Below are positions 26,641-36,195 of a stretch of DNA of 64,000 nucleotides, in pieces (position 1 is the stretch's first letter; the number at the start of each line of letters is the position of its first letter). The DNA comes from an uncultured Pelagibacteraceae bacterium (GTDB taxonomy: Bacteria > Pseudomonadota > Alphaproteobacteria > Pelagibacterales > Pelagibacteraceae), in assembly GCA_902589455.1 (NCBI GenBank), contig CACISX010000006.1, forward strand, positions 1 through 64,000, written 5' to 3'. Position numbers and translations under genes: made by a program. The notes below the pieces were generated by a model. That model was given only the letters and a program-made list of their open reading frames with translations, searched no databases and was not told the origin of the DNA.

Positions 26641-27416
26641 TATGAAAAGTTAAGTAGATCTCTCATGGAGTATAAGCCTGCTTTTTTTTTCATTAACCAT
26701 TTTGAAGCAGCTAATGCACCATCAGAGTATAGCGCTCTATCAAAAGCTTCATGATTTAAAGTGATTATTTCCTTTCCACTTGAAAATTTTACCTCATGCT
26801 CTCCTATAATTTCACCCTTTCTTACCGAGTTAAAATTTATTTTTTTTCCATAAGGAAATGATTTTTTATTTAAAAATTTTTTACCCATCAAATTATATAA
26901 GTTTTTATTTTTTCCATCAGCAATTCCTTTCCCGAGCATTAGTGCTGTACCCGATGGATAGTCTTTTTTATGTTTATGATGTATTTCAAATATTTTACTT
27001 AGATATTGATCATTTAATGATTTTGAAGCAATTTCAGTTAAATACATTAACAGGTTTACCCCTAAGCTCATATTGCCAGCTTTTAAAATAGGTATTTTTT
27101 TTGAATATTTTTTTATTAGTTTTTCTTGGACGCTATTAAACCCAGTAGTGCCAATCACAATTTTTTTCTTCAATCTGGATGCTATTTTTAGAATTTCAAG
27201 TGTGCAATTTGGGACTGTAAAATCAATAATTACATCAGTATTTTTTAAGGTTTTTTCAGAATTTAATTCTATTTTTATTCCATTAATTTTTTTATTTATT
27301 GATCTATTTTCTGTGAGAGCAACCAATTTAAAGTTTTTATTTTTTATTGATGATTTGATAAGTTCCCGTCCCATTCTCCCCATGCATCCTGTAATTCCTA
27401 AATTTATTTTTTTCAT
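26640..27416 (-). CDS. dapB: 4-hydroxy-tetrahydrodipicolinate reductase
   Basis: Lysine/diaminopimelate pathway enzyme reducing HTPA with NAD(P)H. 'LGITGCMGRMG' at residues 5-15 is the nucleotide-binding loop, 'IIDFTVPN' near 67-74 follows, and 'EIHHKHKKDYPSGTAL' near 148-163 contains the catalytic His and substrate-binding K-x-D-x-P-S-G-T motif. The frame could start 12 bases upstream at 27428, but the ATG at 27416 gives the standard N-terminus MKKINLGI. Confidence 0.94.
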   Translation of the reverse strand: MKKINLGITGCMGRMGRELIKSSIKNKNFKLVALTENRSINKKINGIKIELNSEKTLKNTDVIIDFTVPNCTLEILKIASRLKKKIVIGTTGFNSVQEKLIKKYSKKIPILKAGNMSLGVNLLMYLTEIASKSLNDQYLSKIFEIHHKHKKDYPSGTALMLGKGIADGKNKNLYNLMGKKFLNKKSFPYGKKINFNSVRKGEIIGEHEVKFSSGKEIITLNHEAFDRALYSDGALAASKWLMKKKAGLYSMRDLLNFS

Positions 27417-27477
27417 AAGATAAAACATATATACTTTAATGCATATGTTAAAGAAAATTTTATAATTATCTTATCAG

Positions 27478-29145
27478 ATGTGCCTTGAAGATATAAATTT
27501 TAAAAAAAAATTAAATAATTTAAAAGACTTATTGAATTTAAAAAAATTTTCTGAAGTAGAGAAAATTATAGAAAGCTTTGATAAAAAACTTTTAGGAGAT
27601 CCTAAAATTCAATTTTTGTATGCAACATCAAAAGCACAAAACCCCAATTCCTCTTATGAAGATAAATTAAATTCTTTAAAAATATTTATTAATTTATATG
27701 AAAAATCTTCATTTTTACCTGCTTTACAGAATGCAAGTATTCTTTCATTAGAAGTAAAAAGATTTACTCAAGTTTTGAATTTAATAGAAAATACAATAAA
27801 TAAGATAAAATATGATCCCATATTATTTGATTGTATTTCAAAAATATATTCTCAGCTAGGAGACATAGAAAAATCTTTTAATTATCTTAAAATAAAAATT
27901 AAAAATGAGCCTCATAATTTAAAAGCATGGTCTGCTTTTATTTTTTCATATAACTACTTTTCAGATTTTAATCAAAAGAAGTATCTTTATTATACAAAAC
28001 AATTCTACAAAAAATTAAAAGAATTTGATTCAAAACAGCTTGTTCCATTAAAGACCAATGTATCCAAAAAAATTAAAATTGGATTTTTAACTCCTCATTT
28101 TACAGAAAATTCTATTGATCCTTTTCTTCTTTCTGTTGTAAAAAATATTGATAGAGAAAATTTTGAAACTTTTGGTTTTAATCTTAATATTTCAAATGAT
28201 CAATCTGATCATCTAAAACCTTTTTTTGATGAATGGCATCATGTCAATAAATATAAAGATTTAGAGTTAACGAATTATATTAGAGAAAAAAGTTTAGACA
28301 TATTAATTGATTTAGTTGGTCACGGACCCGGTAACAGATTGAATGTTTTAAAACAAAGAGTAGCTAAGAAACAAGTGTCGTGGCTCGGCTACTGTAATTC
28401 TACAGGTTTAAGTGAAATTGATTATATAATATCTGATAAATATTTAATTTATGAAAATGAGCAGAATCAATATAGTGAAAAAATATTTAAAATTAAAAAT
28501 ATTTGGAATTCTCATATAGGTCACAACACTTCTTTACCAATAAATAATTTACCATATTTTAAAAACAATTATTTTACTTTTGGTTCATTTAATAATTTTA
28601 AAAAAATATCAGAACAAACAATTAATACTTGGTCTAAAATATTAGATAATTCAAATTCGAAGTTAATTCTAAAATCTTCAATTGGTAATAGTCCTGAAGC
28701 AAGAGAATTTATTTTAAAAAAATTCCCAAAAAAATTTCATTCAGAAAATAAAATAATTTTTATGGAAGGACAAAAGGATAAAAATGAGCATTTAAAAAAA
28801 TATAATCTAGTCGATTTAAGTTTAGATACTTTTCCATATAATGGGGTAACCACTAGTTTCGAATCTATTTGGATGGGTGTTCCAATTTTAACAATTAAAG
28901 GTAATAATTTTATATCTAGGTGTGGAGAGAGTATAATTAACAACTTGGGATTAAATGAATTTATATCGAAAAATGAGGAAGAATATATTTTAAAGGCAAT
29001 TGACTTTACTAAAAATCCAGACAAGTTAAATATTTTAAGAAAAAATTTAAGATCAATGGCTATAAAAACTCCTTTATTTCAAAGTAAAGAATATTGTAAA
29101 AATTTTGAAAAAGCGATTAATTATATTTCAGAAAAGATTGTTTAA
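27478..29145 (+). CDS. TPR protein with O-GlcNAc transferase (SPINDLY-type) domain
   Basis: 555 residues. The N-terminal part (about 1-180) is helical with TPR-like repeats. From about residue 198 ('KIKIGFLTPHFTENS') it matches the GT41 O-linked GlcNAc transferase catalytic fold: 'LDILIDLVGHGPGNRL', 'QVSWLGYCNSTGL', 'DYIISDKYLI', 'FGSFNNFKKIS' and 'FPYNGVTTSFESIWMGVP'. It would transfer a sugar from a nucleotide donor to a protein or glycan; the acceptor is unknown. Flanked by dapB (divergent) and dnaJ (convergent, one base between stops). Confidence 0.85.
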   Translation: MCLEDINFKKKLNNLKDLLNLKKFSEVEKIIESFDKKLLGDPKIQFLYATSKAQNPNSSYEDKLNSLKIFINLYEKSSFLPALQNASILSLEVKRFTQVLNLIENTINKIKYDPILFDCISKIYSQLGDIEKSFNYLKIKIKNEPHNLKAWSAFIFSYNYFSDFNQKKYLYYTKQFYKKLKEFDSKQLVPLKTNVSKKIKIGFLTPHFTENSIDPFLLSVVKNIDRENFETFGFNLNISNDQSDHLKPFFDEWHHVNKYKDLELTNYIREKSLDILIDLVGHGPGNRLNVLKQRVAKKQVSWLGYCNSTGLSEIDYIISDKYLIYENEQNQYSEKIFKIKNIWNSHIGHNTSLPINNLPYFKNNYFTFGSFNNFKKISEQTINTWSKILDNSNSKLILKSSIGNSPEAREFILKKFPKKFHSENKIIFMEGQKDKNEHLKKYNLVDLSLDTFPYNGVTTSFESIWMGVPILTIKGNNFISRCGESIINNLGLNEFISKNEEEYILKAIDFTKNPDKLNILRKNLRSMAIKTPLFQSKEYCKNFEKAINYISEKIV

Positions 29146-29146
29146 A

Positions 29147-30274
29147 TTAATTTTTCCAAAAATTCTTTGCTTTTTGAAAAAATTTTTTGATACTTGGATT
29201 TGATTTTTCGTTTTCAATTTCTCTAAACTGCTCAAGTAATTCTTTTTGTTTTTTGTTTAAATAGACTGGTACTTCTGTTTTTACCTGAACATATAGGTCG
29301 CCAAAATCTCCTCTTCTCATAAATGGCATACCCTTACCTTTTAGTCTGAATTGTTTACCATTTTGAGTTCCATCTGGTATTTTAATTTTTGCTTTTCCAC
29401 CATCAATAGTTGGAATTTCAACAGTAGTACCTAATGCAGCATCCGCGAGAGAAAGAGGGAATTCAAAAAATAAATTTTCATCTGATCTTTTAAATAAGTC
29501 ATGAGAGTAAACATTTACAAATAAATATAAGTCTCCAGTTGCTCCACCTCTTGTTCCAGCTTCACCTTTTCCTGCTAGTCTAATTCTTGTCCCATCATCA
29601 ACACCCTTTGGAATGGTTACAGATATTTTCTTAGATGCTTGCTTTTTACCCTGACCATTGCAATCATTACAAGGATTAGTGATTTCTTCACCGTTTCCAT
29701 TACATTGAGGACATGTTTGTTGAACTGTAAAAAAACCTTGGTTTGATCTTATTCTACCATTACCTCCACAATACGAGCATCTGTCAGGAGAATAGCCTGG
29801 TTTAGAACCATTTCCTTTACAAGTTCCACATTGTTCTGTTGTAGAAAATTTTATATCTTGTTTTTTTCCACTGTAAGCTTCTTCAAGAGAGATTGATAAA
29901 TCATATCTTAAGTCTGAACCTCTATTGTTTGATCGTCTATTTCTTGATCTTCCACCACCACCAAAATCTCCAAAGAAATCCTCAAAAATATCAGAAAAAT
30001 CCGCTCCACTAAATCCGCCAAAACCTCCACCTGGTCTGCCACCACCATTTTCAAAAGCGGCATGCCCAAAGTTATCGTAATTTTGTTTTTTTTCTTTATC
30101 TGAAAGTATTCCGTAAGCTTCACTAGCCTCTTTGAATTTTTCTTCGGCTTTAGAGTCTCCTGGATTTTTATCAGGATGATATTTAACTGCTAGCTTTCTG
30201 TATGCGGATTTTAATTCGTCTGGACTTGCGCTTTTATTAACGCCTAGGACATCGTAATAGTCTCTTTTAGCCAT
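29147..30274 (-). CDS. dnaJ: Chaperone protein DnaJ
   Basis: Hsp40 co-chaperone that delivers substrates to DnaK. The J domain (1-70) has the HPD motif in '[10 protein letters not shown]'. A glycine/phenylalanine-rich linker follows, then four CXXCXGXG zinc repeats ('CGTCKGNG', 'CSYCGGNG', 'CPQCNGNG', 'CNDCNGQG'; about 144-210), then the C-terminal substrate domains. ATG at 30274 is used rather than the TTG one codon upstream. It lies 29 bases downstream of dnaK. Confidence 0.97.
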   Translation of the reverse strand: MAKRDYYDVLGVNKSASPDELKSAYRKLAVKYHPDKNPGDSKAEEKFKEASEAYGILSDKEKKQNYDNFGHAAFENGGGRPGGGFGGFSGADFSDIFEDFFGDFGGGGRSRNRRSNNRGSDLRYDLSISLEEAYSGKKQDIKFSTTEQCGTCKGNGSKPGYSPDRCSYCGGNGRIRSNQGFFTVQQTCPQCNGNGEEITNPCNDCNGQGKKQASKKISVTIPKGVDDGTRIRLAGKGEAGTRGGATGDLYLFVNVYSHDLFKRSDENLFFEFPLSLADAALGTTVEIPTIDGGKAKIKIPDGTQNGKQFRLKGKGMPFMRRGDFGDLYVQVKTEVPVYLNKKQKELLEQFREIENEKSNPSIKKFFQKAKNFWKN

Positions 30275-30303
30275 CAAATTACCCCAGACAATTAAATGTC
30301 AGT

Positions 30304-32229
30304 TTAAGCGCTTTTTTCTTTATTCTCGTCTTTTACTTCTTCGAAATCAGCATCAACAACATTTTCGTCTTTTTTACCTGCATCATCTCCACCATCATCT
30401 TTTCCAGATTCAGGTTTTGCACTTTGTTGTGATTTGTAGATTGCTTCTCCAAGTTTCATAGAAGCTTGAACTAAAGCTTCAGTTTTTTTCTTAATATCTT
30501 CAATATCTTCACCTTTTAAAGCTTCTTTTACGGCAGATGACGAATCTTCAATTGCTTTTTTCTCTGCGTCAGAAATTTTTGATCCATGCTCTTTTAAATT
30601 TTTTTCAGTAGAATGAATTAATGTATCTGCTTGATTTCTAACATCGACTGACTCTCTTTTCTTTTTATCAGCTTCTTTGTTAGCCTCAGCGTCTTTAACC
30701 ATTTTTTCAATCTCTTCATCGCTTAATCCACCAGATGCCTGAATTTGAATTTTTTGTTCTTTACCAGTTCCTTTGTCTTTAGCAGAAACATTTACAATAC
30801 CATTGGCATCAATATCAAATGTAACTTCAATTTGAGGTACTCCTCTTGGTGCTGGTGCAATACCTACTAGCTCAAAGTTACCTAATAATTTGTTATCTGT
30901 TGCCATTTCTCTTTCACCTTGAAGAACTCTAATTGAAACAGCTGGTTGGTTATCTTCAGCAGTTGAGAAAACTTGGCTTTTTTTAGTTGGTATTGTTGTG
31001 TTTTTATCAATAAGTTTGGTTGAGACTCCTCCAAGTGTTTCAATACCAAGGGATAATGGAGTTACATCCAATAGAAGAACATCCTTAACATCACCTTGCA
31101 ATACACCAGCTTGAATAGCTGCTCCCATCGCAACTACCTCATCAGGGTTTACGCTTTTATTAGGATCTTTTCCAAAAAAATTTTTTACTTCTTCAATTAC
31201 TTTTGGCATTCTAGTCATTCCACCAACCATAACTACTTCATCAATTTCACTTGCGTTAATTCCCGCATCTTTTAAAGCAATTTTACATGGAGGCACAGTT
31301 TTAGCAATTAAGTCTTCAACTAAGGCTTCAAGTTTTGCTCTAGTCATTTTTAAATTGATATGTTTTGGACCAGTTTTATCTGCTGTAATAAAGGGTAGAT
31401 TTATATCTGTTTGTTCAGCAGAAGATAATTCTATTTTTGCTTTTTCTGCAGCTTCTTTTAATCTTTGTAAAGCAAGCTTGTCTGATCTAAGATCAATCCC
31501 ATTATCTTTTTTAAATTCTGAGATTAAATAATCAACAACAGTATTATCAAAATCTTCACCACCTAAAAAAGTATCACCGTTAGTTGACTTAACTTCAAAA
31601 ACACCATCACCAAGCTCTAGAATAGATACATCAAAAGTTCCACCTCCTAAATCATAAACAGCAATTTTTTTATTTTGTTTTTTATCTAAACCGTATGCTA
31701 AAGATGCAGCCGTTGGTTCATTTATAATTCTTAAAACTTCTAATCCAGCAATTTTTCCTGCATCTTTTGTTGCTTGTCTTTGTGCATCGTTAAAGTATGC
31801 TGGAACTGTAATCACAGCTTTTGTTACAGCTTGGCCCAAGTATTTTTCTGCTGTCTCTTTCATTTTTTGTAAAATAAAAGCAGATATTTGAGAAGGTGAG
31901 TATTTTTCTCCTTTAGCTTCAATCCAAGCATCACCTTTTTCAGAATTTATGATTTTAAAGGGAGCAGCTTCTACATCTTTTTTTACAGTTGGGTCATCAA
32001 AATTTCTTCCGATTAATCTTTTAACAGCAAATATAGTATTTTCAGGGTTCGTAACAGCCTGCCTTTTTGCTGGTTGACCTATCAATTTTTCATTTTCATC
32101 GGTAAATGCAACTACTGACGGGGTTGTTCTAGCTCCTTCAGCATTCTCTAAAACTTTAGCTTGTGTTCCTTCCATAATGGCAACACAAGAATTTGTTGTT
32201 CCTAAATCTATTCCAATAATTTTACTCAT
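30304..32229 (-). CDS. dnaK: Chaperone protein DnaK (Hsp70)
   Basis: ATP-driven Hsp70 chaperone. '[16 protein letters not shown]' starts at residue 5, '[17 protein letters not shown]' is the phosphate-2 region, and '[12 protein letters not shown]' the adenosine motif. The linker '[16 protein letters not shown]' precedes the substrate-binding domain. The acidic tail ends '...[16 protein letters not shown]'. 641 residues. A strong Shine-Dalgarno (AAGGAG) and a heat-shock-type promoter precede it. Confidence 0.98.
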   Translation of the reverse strand: MSKIIGIDLGTTNSCVAIMEGTQAKVLENAEGARTTPSVVAFTDENEKLIGQPAKRQAVTNPENTIFAVKRLIGRNFDDPTVKKDVEAAPFKIINSEKGDAWIEAKGEKYSPSQISAFILQKMKETAEKYLGQAVTKAVITVPAYFNDAQRQATKDAGKIAGLEVLRIINEPTAASLAYGLDKKQNKKIAVYDLGGGTFDVSILELGDGVFEVKSTNGDTFLGGEDFDNTVVDYLISEFKKDNGIDLRSDKLALQRLKEAAEKAKIELSSAEQTDINLPFITADKTGPKHINLKMTRAKLEALVEDLIAKTVPPCKIALKDAGINASEIDEVVMVGGMTRMPKVIEEVKNFFGKDPNKSVNPDEVVAMGAAIQAGVLQGDVKDVLLLDVTPLSLGIETLGGVSTKLIDKNTTIPTKKSQVFSTAEDNQPAVSIRVLQGEREMATDNKLLGNFELVGIAPAPRGVPQIEVTFDIDANGIVNVSAKDKGTGKEQKIQIQASGGLSDEEIEKMVKDAEANKEADKKKRESVDVRNQADTLIHSTEKNLKEHGSKISDAEKKAIEDSSSAVKEALKGEDIEDIKKKTEALVQASMKLGEAIYKSQQSAKPESGKDDGGDDAGKKDENVVDADFEEVKDENKEKSA

Positions 32230-32252
32230 AATATTAACGTCTCTCCTTCGTC

Positions 32253-32280
32253 ATATAGGGTTTAAATGTGAAACTACAAG
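32253..32280 (-). promoter_or_regulatory. Candidate heat-shock (RpoH) promoter of dnaK
   Basis: On the minus strand CTTGTAG (32280-32274), 13-base spacer, CCCTATAT (32260-32253), resembling the sigma-32 consensus CTTGAAA-N11-14-CCCATAT. It lies in the 63-base gap between grpE and dnaK, about 25-50 bases before the dnaK start. This would let dnaK-dnaJ be induced separately from grpE. No CIRCE element was seen. Confidence 0.6.
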
Positions 32281-32292
32281 TTGATCTCATAA

Positions 32293-32946
32293 TTATTTAT
32301 TTTCTGAATTTTCCTGATTTTCTTCAGTTTTTTCCTCTTTTTTTGTAACTTTTTTTGACACTCCTACTAATGATGGCCTAAGCAGCCTATCTTTTATAGT
32401 AAAACCTTTTTGAATTTCTTGGATTATTGTTCCAGGTTCTTTCGTATCGTCTTCTATTTCCATCATTGCTTGATGAAAGTTTGGATCTAGTTTTTTGTTA
32501 AGGCTATCAATTGGTTTAATATTATTTTTTTCAAAAATAGAAATTAAATCTTTTTTAATTATATCTAAATGCTCCAGTGTCTTCTTTAATGCTTCAGTTT
32601 CTTTTAACTTATCATCACTTTCTAAAACACTTTTAGAACGATCTAAGTTATCAATTAAATTTAATGCTTCTTTTGCAAAACTATAGCCACCATAATCAAA
32701 AGCATCCTCTTTTTCCTTTTCAAATCTTCTTCTTTGATTTTCCATTTCAGCGAAAGTTCTTGCCACTTTATCTTCAAGTTCAGCAATTTTTTCTTCTGGA
32801 GTAGGTTCTTTAATATCTTCTTTTAATTCTTGATCTGTTTCATGCTTATTTTCAGCATCTAATTTTTCATCAGGTTTCCCAGCTTCTTTTGTTGCTTCCT
32901 GATTTTGCTCTACTGGAGAGTTATCTTGGTTTTCTTCTTTTTCCAT
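32293..32946 (-). CDS. grpE: Nucleotide exchange factor GrpE
   Basis: Releases ADP from DnaK. Residues 1-55 are acidic and glutamate/lysine-rich, then a long coiled coil ('EKIAELEDKVARTFAEMENQ' to about 110), then the C-terminal beta domain with 'PNFHQAMMEIEDDTKEPGTI' and 'LLRPSLVGVSKK'. 217 residues is normal. The repressor gene hrcA, often upstream, is not present here; rdgB is divergent 36 bases away. Confidence 0.96.
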   Translation of the reverse strand: MEKEENQDNSPVEQNQEATKEAGKPDEKLDAENKHETDQELKEDIKEPTPEEKIAELEDKVARTFAEMENQRRRFEKEKEDAFDYGGYSFAKEALNLIDNLDRSKSVLESDDKLKETEALKKTLEHLDIIKKDLISIFEKNNIKPIDSLNKKLDPNFHQAMMEIEDDTKEPGTIIQEIQKGFTIKDRLLRPSLVGVSKKVTKKEEKTEENQENSENK

Positions 32947-32982
32947 AGCTTCTTATATGGTAAGGATTTTGATAATTTCTAG

Positions 32983-33585
32983 ATGCTCAAACATAAAATT
33001 AATAAGTTACTTATTGGAACCAACAATAAAGGTAAATTGCGTGAAATAAGGAGTTTGTTACCAAAAAACATCAAAATTCATTCAACATCTGAATTTAATC
33101 TTAAAAGCCCAACTGAAAATGGCAAAACATTTAAAGAAAACTCTTTAATTAAATCTAAATATTTTTCAAAAAAAACAGGATTAATTTGTATGGCTGATGA
33201 CTCTGGTTTGGAGATAGATTTTCTAAATAAAAATCCTGGGATTTATTCTGCAAGGTGGGGAGGAAGACATGGAGATTTTAGTAAAGCAATAAAAAAAGTT
33301 TATAGAGAGTTAAACAAAAAAGATAAGAATTGGAAAAATAAAAAAATTAAAGCTAGATTTATTTGTGCTTTATCAATCTCATTTTTAAATAAAAAAATTG
33401 CTTGTGTTTTAGGAAAGATAGAAGGTCAAATATCAAATGAACCCAAAGGAAAAAATGGATTTGGTTATGATCCAATTTTTATTCCTATTAAAAAAAAAGA
33501 AACTTTTGGACAAATGAAACCATCGCAAAAATATAAGATGGATCATAGATATAAGGCGTTTAAAAAAATTAAAAAATTTTTATAA
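32983..33585 (+). CDS. rdgB: XTP/dITP diphosphatase (RdgB/HAM1)
   Basis: Hydrolyses non-canonical purine triphosphates such as dITP and XTP, keeping them out of DNA. 'LLIGTNNKGKLREI' at about residues 9-22 is the substrate-binding loop, 'MADDSGLEIDFLN' near 70-82 carries the catalytic Asp, 'SARWGG' near 88-93 and 'GFGYDPIFIP' near 158-167 are signatures. 200 residues. Its 3' end overlaps the convergent gene by 17 bases. Confidence 0.95.
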   Translation: MLKHKINKLLIGTNNKGKLREIRSLLPKNIKIHSTSEFNLKSPTENGKTFKENSLIKSKYFSKKTGLICMADDSGLEIDFLNKNPGIYSARWGGRHGDFSKAIKKVYRELNKKDKNWKNKKIKARFICALSISFLNKKIACVLGKIEGQISNEPKGKNGFGYDPIFIPIKKKETFGQMKPSQKYKMDHRYKAFKKIKKFL

Positions 33586-34714
33586 GTTGTTTATTTTCTA
33601 TTTTATAAAAATTTAATCTATGATTAATTTTATTATTTTTGATATCAAAAATACCTATTTTTCCTTTAAATGAGTTTTTCTTTTTAAAAATCTTATTTAA
33701 ATTTTTTAAATTAGTGTTTAAAGTTAAGTAATAAATAAGACCTACAAGATCATAGCTTAACAGAGATAGATGGGTAGGATCTTCATTAAATGCGTTGAAG
33801 TATTTTATTTTATATTCGTCAAAATTATCTTTATCAATTGAAGGGTAATATATTGGTTGTATATCAGTTTCATTTAATAAACTTTCATCAAACCATTGGT
33901 TTAAAGTTATAAAGAAATTATTTTTTGGCAAAACATCTGTATATAAAAGTGAAGTAGTAACACTTTTTAAACTTTCATCAAAATCAGCAACTACAATTGC
34001 GTTAAAATTTAAATCACCCAAAGTATATTTTTTTTCTAATTTTTTTAATTTTGCTTTTTTATTTGGTTCTTTTGATCTTTTAACCCTTTCAATTTCGTTT
34101 TCTAAATTCTGTTTTCTAATTTGATAATTTGTAATTTCCTCTATTTGTTTAGTTAATTTTGTAGGTTCAGTGTTATAATCATAATGCTTATAAATTTTAA
34201 TATTTGAATTTTTAATTCCCTTTTTAACTTCAAATTCATAATTACGTATAGGTGTTAAAAAAATTGTTCTTTGGACTTTATTTAATTCTAAAAATTTTTT
34301 AATTGTATTTATTTGAGAAGTTGAATTAATTCCTGCCGAAATAACATTTTTTGGAAGATCTAGCGTTTTATTTGTTAAAGATAAAAAAGTAACATTTTTT
34401 ATTTCATCTAAATAGGTTAAGCTTTCAAAAAACACAGGACCTATGACAACCTTTATATCCATTTGACTTAATTCATATGCCGATCTAAGTGTTTGATTTG
34501 CTCTTGAGGCCGTGTCTTTTGGATAAATCTCAATTTGGTTGTTATTAATATCTTTTACTGCAAGACTGACCGCTTTAATTATTGATTGTCCAATATTTTT
34601 ATTAGGACCTGTCATAGGAACTAACAAACCTATCTTAATTTTTTCTTCAGCATGAGTTATTTGAAAAAATAAATTGGTCCATACAATTAAAATTAAATAA
34701 ATAAATTTTTTCAT
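33569..34714 (-). CDS. Penicillin-binding protein activator-like (LppC/LpoA type) periplasmic protein
   Basis: 381 residues. Signal peptide 1-22 ('IVWTNLFFQITHAEE'). The mature part has a type-1 periplasmic-binding-protein fold: 'KIGLLVPMTGPNKNIGQSI', 'IYPKDTASRANQTLRSAYEL', 'VVIGPVF'. A lysine-rich coiled segment lies near 195-230. In Alphaproteobacteria the family member beside rsmI is annotated as an LppC/PBP activator, and the divergent neighbour here is rsmI. It may instead bind a small ligand. Confidence 0.78.
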   Translation of the reverse strand: MKKFIYLILIVWTNLFFQITHAEEKIKIGLLVPMTGPNKNIGQSIIKAVSLAVKDINNNQIEIYPKDTASRANQTLRSAYELSQMDIKVVIGPVFFESLTYLDEIKNVTFLSLTNKTLDLPKNVISAGINSTSQINTIKKFLELNKVQRTIFLTPIRNYEFEVKKGIKNSNIKIYKHYDYNTEPTKLTKQIEEITNYQIRKQNLENEIERVKRSKEPNKKAKLKKLEKKYTLGDLNFNAIVVADFDESLKSVTTSLLYTDVLPKNNFFITLNQWFDESLLNETDIQPIYYPSIDKDNFDEYKIKYFNAFNEDPTHLSLLSYDLVGLIYYLTLNTNLKNLNKIFKKKNSFKGKIGIFDIKNNKINHRLNFYKIENKQLIKIF

Positions 34715-34748
34715 TTTGATGTTAATATATTCTTTTTTAAGCTAAATT

Positions 34749-35612
34749 ATGATCATTAAAACACAATCTAAGATAAAAGATTTTAAAGGTGGTCTTTATT
34801 TAGTTTCAACTCCACTTGGAAATTTGGATGATATAACACTTAGAGCAATAAAAATTCTGAAAAAATCAGACTATATATTGTGTGAAGATACAAGAGTTTC
34901 AACAAATTTACTTAATAGATACGAAATAAAATCTAAATTAATTTCGTATCATAAATTTAATGAAAAAAAAAATTTAAGTAAAATTATTGATTACTTAAAA
35001 TCAGGAAAAATTATTTCAATTATATCTGATGCAGGTACACCAACTGTGTCTGATCCAGGAGCTGTTTTAATCAATGCTTGTATTAAGGAAGATATTAATG
35101 TTTGTCCTATTCCAGGACCTTCTGCAGTTACTGCTGCTTTAAGTATAAGTGGATTTTCAGATAAATTTTTATTTTATGGTTTTTTTCCAGAAAAAAAAAT
35201 GGAATTATCAAATGAATTAAAAAAATTATCAGAGCTTAATTATTCTATAGTTTTTTTTGTATCTTTAAAAAAAATTAATAAAATTATACCAGAAATAAAA
35301 AAAAATTTTTCAGGAAGAAAAATTGTATTTTGTAGAGAAATTACAAAATTTTATGAAGAATTCATTAGAAAAGACGTTGATGAATTAGAAAATTTTAATA
35401 AAGAACTTAAAGGCGAGTGTACTGTTGTAATATCAGAAAAAAAAAATAGTAAAATTTTCTCACAAAAATTGAGTGAATCAGATAAGTTATTTATAAATAA
35501 AATGATAAATAAAATTTCAACTAAAGAAATAACTGAAATTATAAATGTATATAAAAATATTTCAAAAAAAGAAATCTATAGCTATTGTTTAAAACTAAAA
35601 AATGAAATTTAA
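34749..35612 (+). CDS. rsmI: 16S rRNA (cytidine-1402-2'-O)-methyltransferase RsmI
   Basis: Tetrapyrrole-methylase-fold enzyme that methylates C1402 in the ribosomal P site. 'LYLVSTPLGNLDDITLRA' near 17-34, 'CEDTRVS' near 50-56, 'IISDAGTPTVSDPG' near 93-106 and 'PIPGPSAVTAALSISG' near 119-134 are diagnostic. 287 residues. It overlaps the next gene by 11 bases; the YraN-type gene often located between them in other Proteobacteria is absent. Confidence 0.95.
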   Translation: MIIKTQSKIKDFKGGLYLVSTPLGNLDDITLRAIKILKKSDYILCEDTRVSTNLLNRYEIKSKLISYHKFNEKKNLSKIIDYLKSGKIISIISDAGTPTVSDPGAVLINACIKEDINVCPIPGPSAVTAALSISGFSDKFLFYGFFPEKKMELSNELKKLSELNYSIVFFVSLKKINKIIPEIKKNFSGRKIVFCREITKFYEEFIRKDVDELENFNKELKGECTVVISEKKNSKIFSQKLSESDKLFINKMINKISTKEITEIINVYKNISKKEIYSYCLKLKNEI

Positions 35613-36195
35613 ATTATTAATATCAATCTTAATAGGAATAATACTATCTGGCTGTGCGGGCGTAGCATCAAAGGGTGTTTTTGGCACAGGAGTATCTGTT
35701 GCTTTAGATCCAAGGACTATAGGAACTCAAATTGATGACTCTATTATGCAGAAAGCAATTTCTACAAAAATCTTAGCAAAAGATAAAAAATATTTTCTAG
35801 CAATTAAAACTAAAGTTTTGGATGGTAGAATATTTATAACTGGAAAAGTTGAAAAACCTGAAGAAAAATTACAAATAACAAAAATAGCTTGGGAAACTAA
35901 AGGTGCTAGATCTGTGAGAAATGATATTAAAATAAAGGAAGAGTTTAATTTTAAGCGATCAGCAAAAGACTTATTAATAACTTCTCAATTACGTACAGCT
36001 ATTATTGTTAATAAAAATATTAAAGCTACAAATTATCAAATCGATACTTATAAAAAAAAGATTTATATCTATGGTATTGCTTTGACAGCTGAAGAAAAAG
36101 ATCTAGTAATAAGTGAAGCAAAAGAAATTCTTGATGTTGAAGATGTAATTTCAAGTATATTGTTAGTGGAAGATTTAAGAATACAAAGAGAGTAA
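35602..36195 (+). CDS. BON-domain lipoprotein (DolP/YraP-like)
   Basis: 197-residue outer-membrane lipoprotein candidate. Lipobox Cys18 in 'GIILSGCAGVASKGVFGTG' follows a short signal peptide. Two BON (bacterial OsmY and nodulation) domains lie at about 50-115 and 125-190, each with alpha-beta repeats such as 'VEKPEEKLQITKIAWETKGA'. The E. coli relative DolP supports envelope integrity. Coupled to rsmI, as in many Proteobacteria. Confidence 0.87.
   Translation: MKFKLLISILIGIILSGCAGVASKGVFGTGVSVALDPRTIGTQIDDSIMQKAISTKILAKDKKYFLAIKTKVLDGRIFITGKVEKPEEKLQITKIAWETKGARSVRNDIKIKEEFNFKRSAKDLLITSQLRTAIIVNKNIKATNYQIDTYKKKIYIYGIALTAEEKDLVISEAKEILDVEDVISSILLVEDLRIQRE

Noticed and set aside
32947..32982. 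Possible heat-shock promoter for grpE (CTAGAAA ... CCATAT on the minus strand)
   Set aside because: The spacer is 15 bases and the -10 is so near the ATG that a leaderless transcript would be required; too weak to list.
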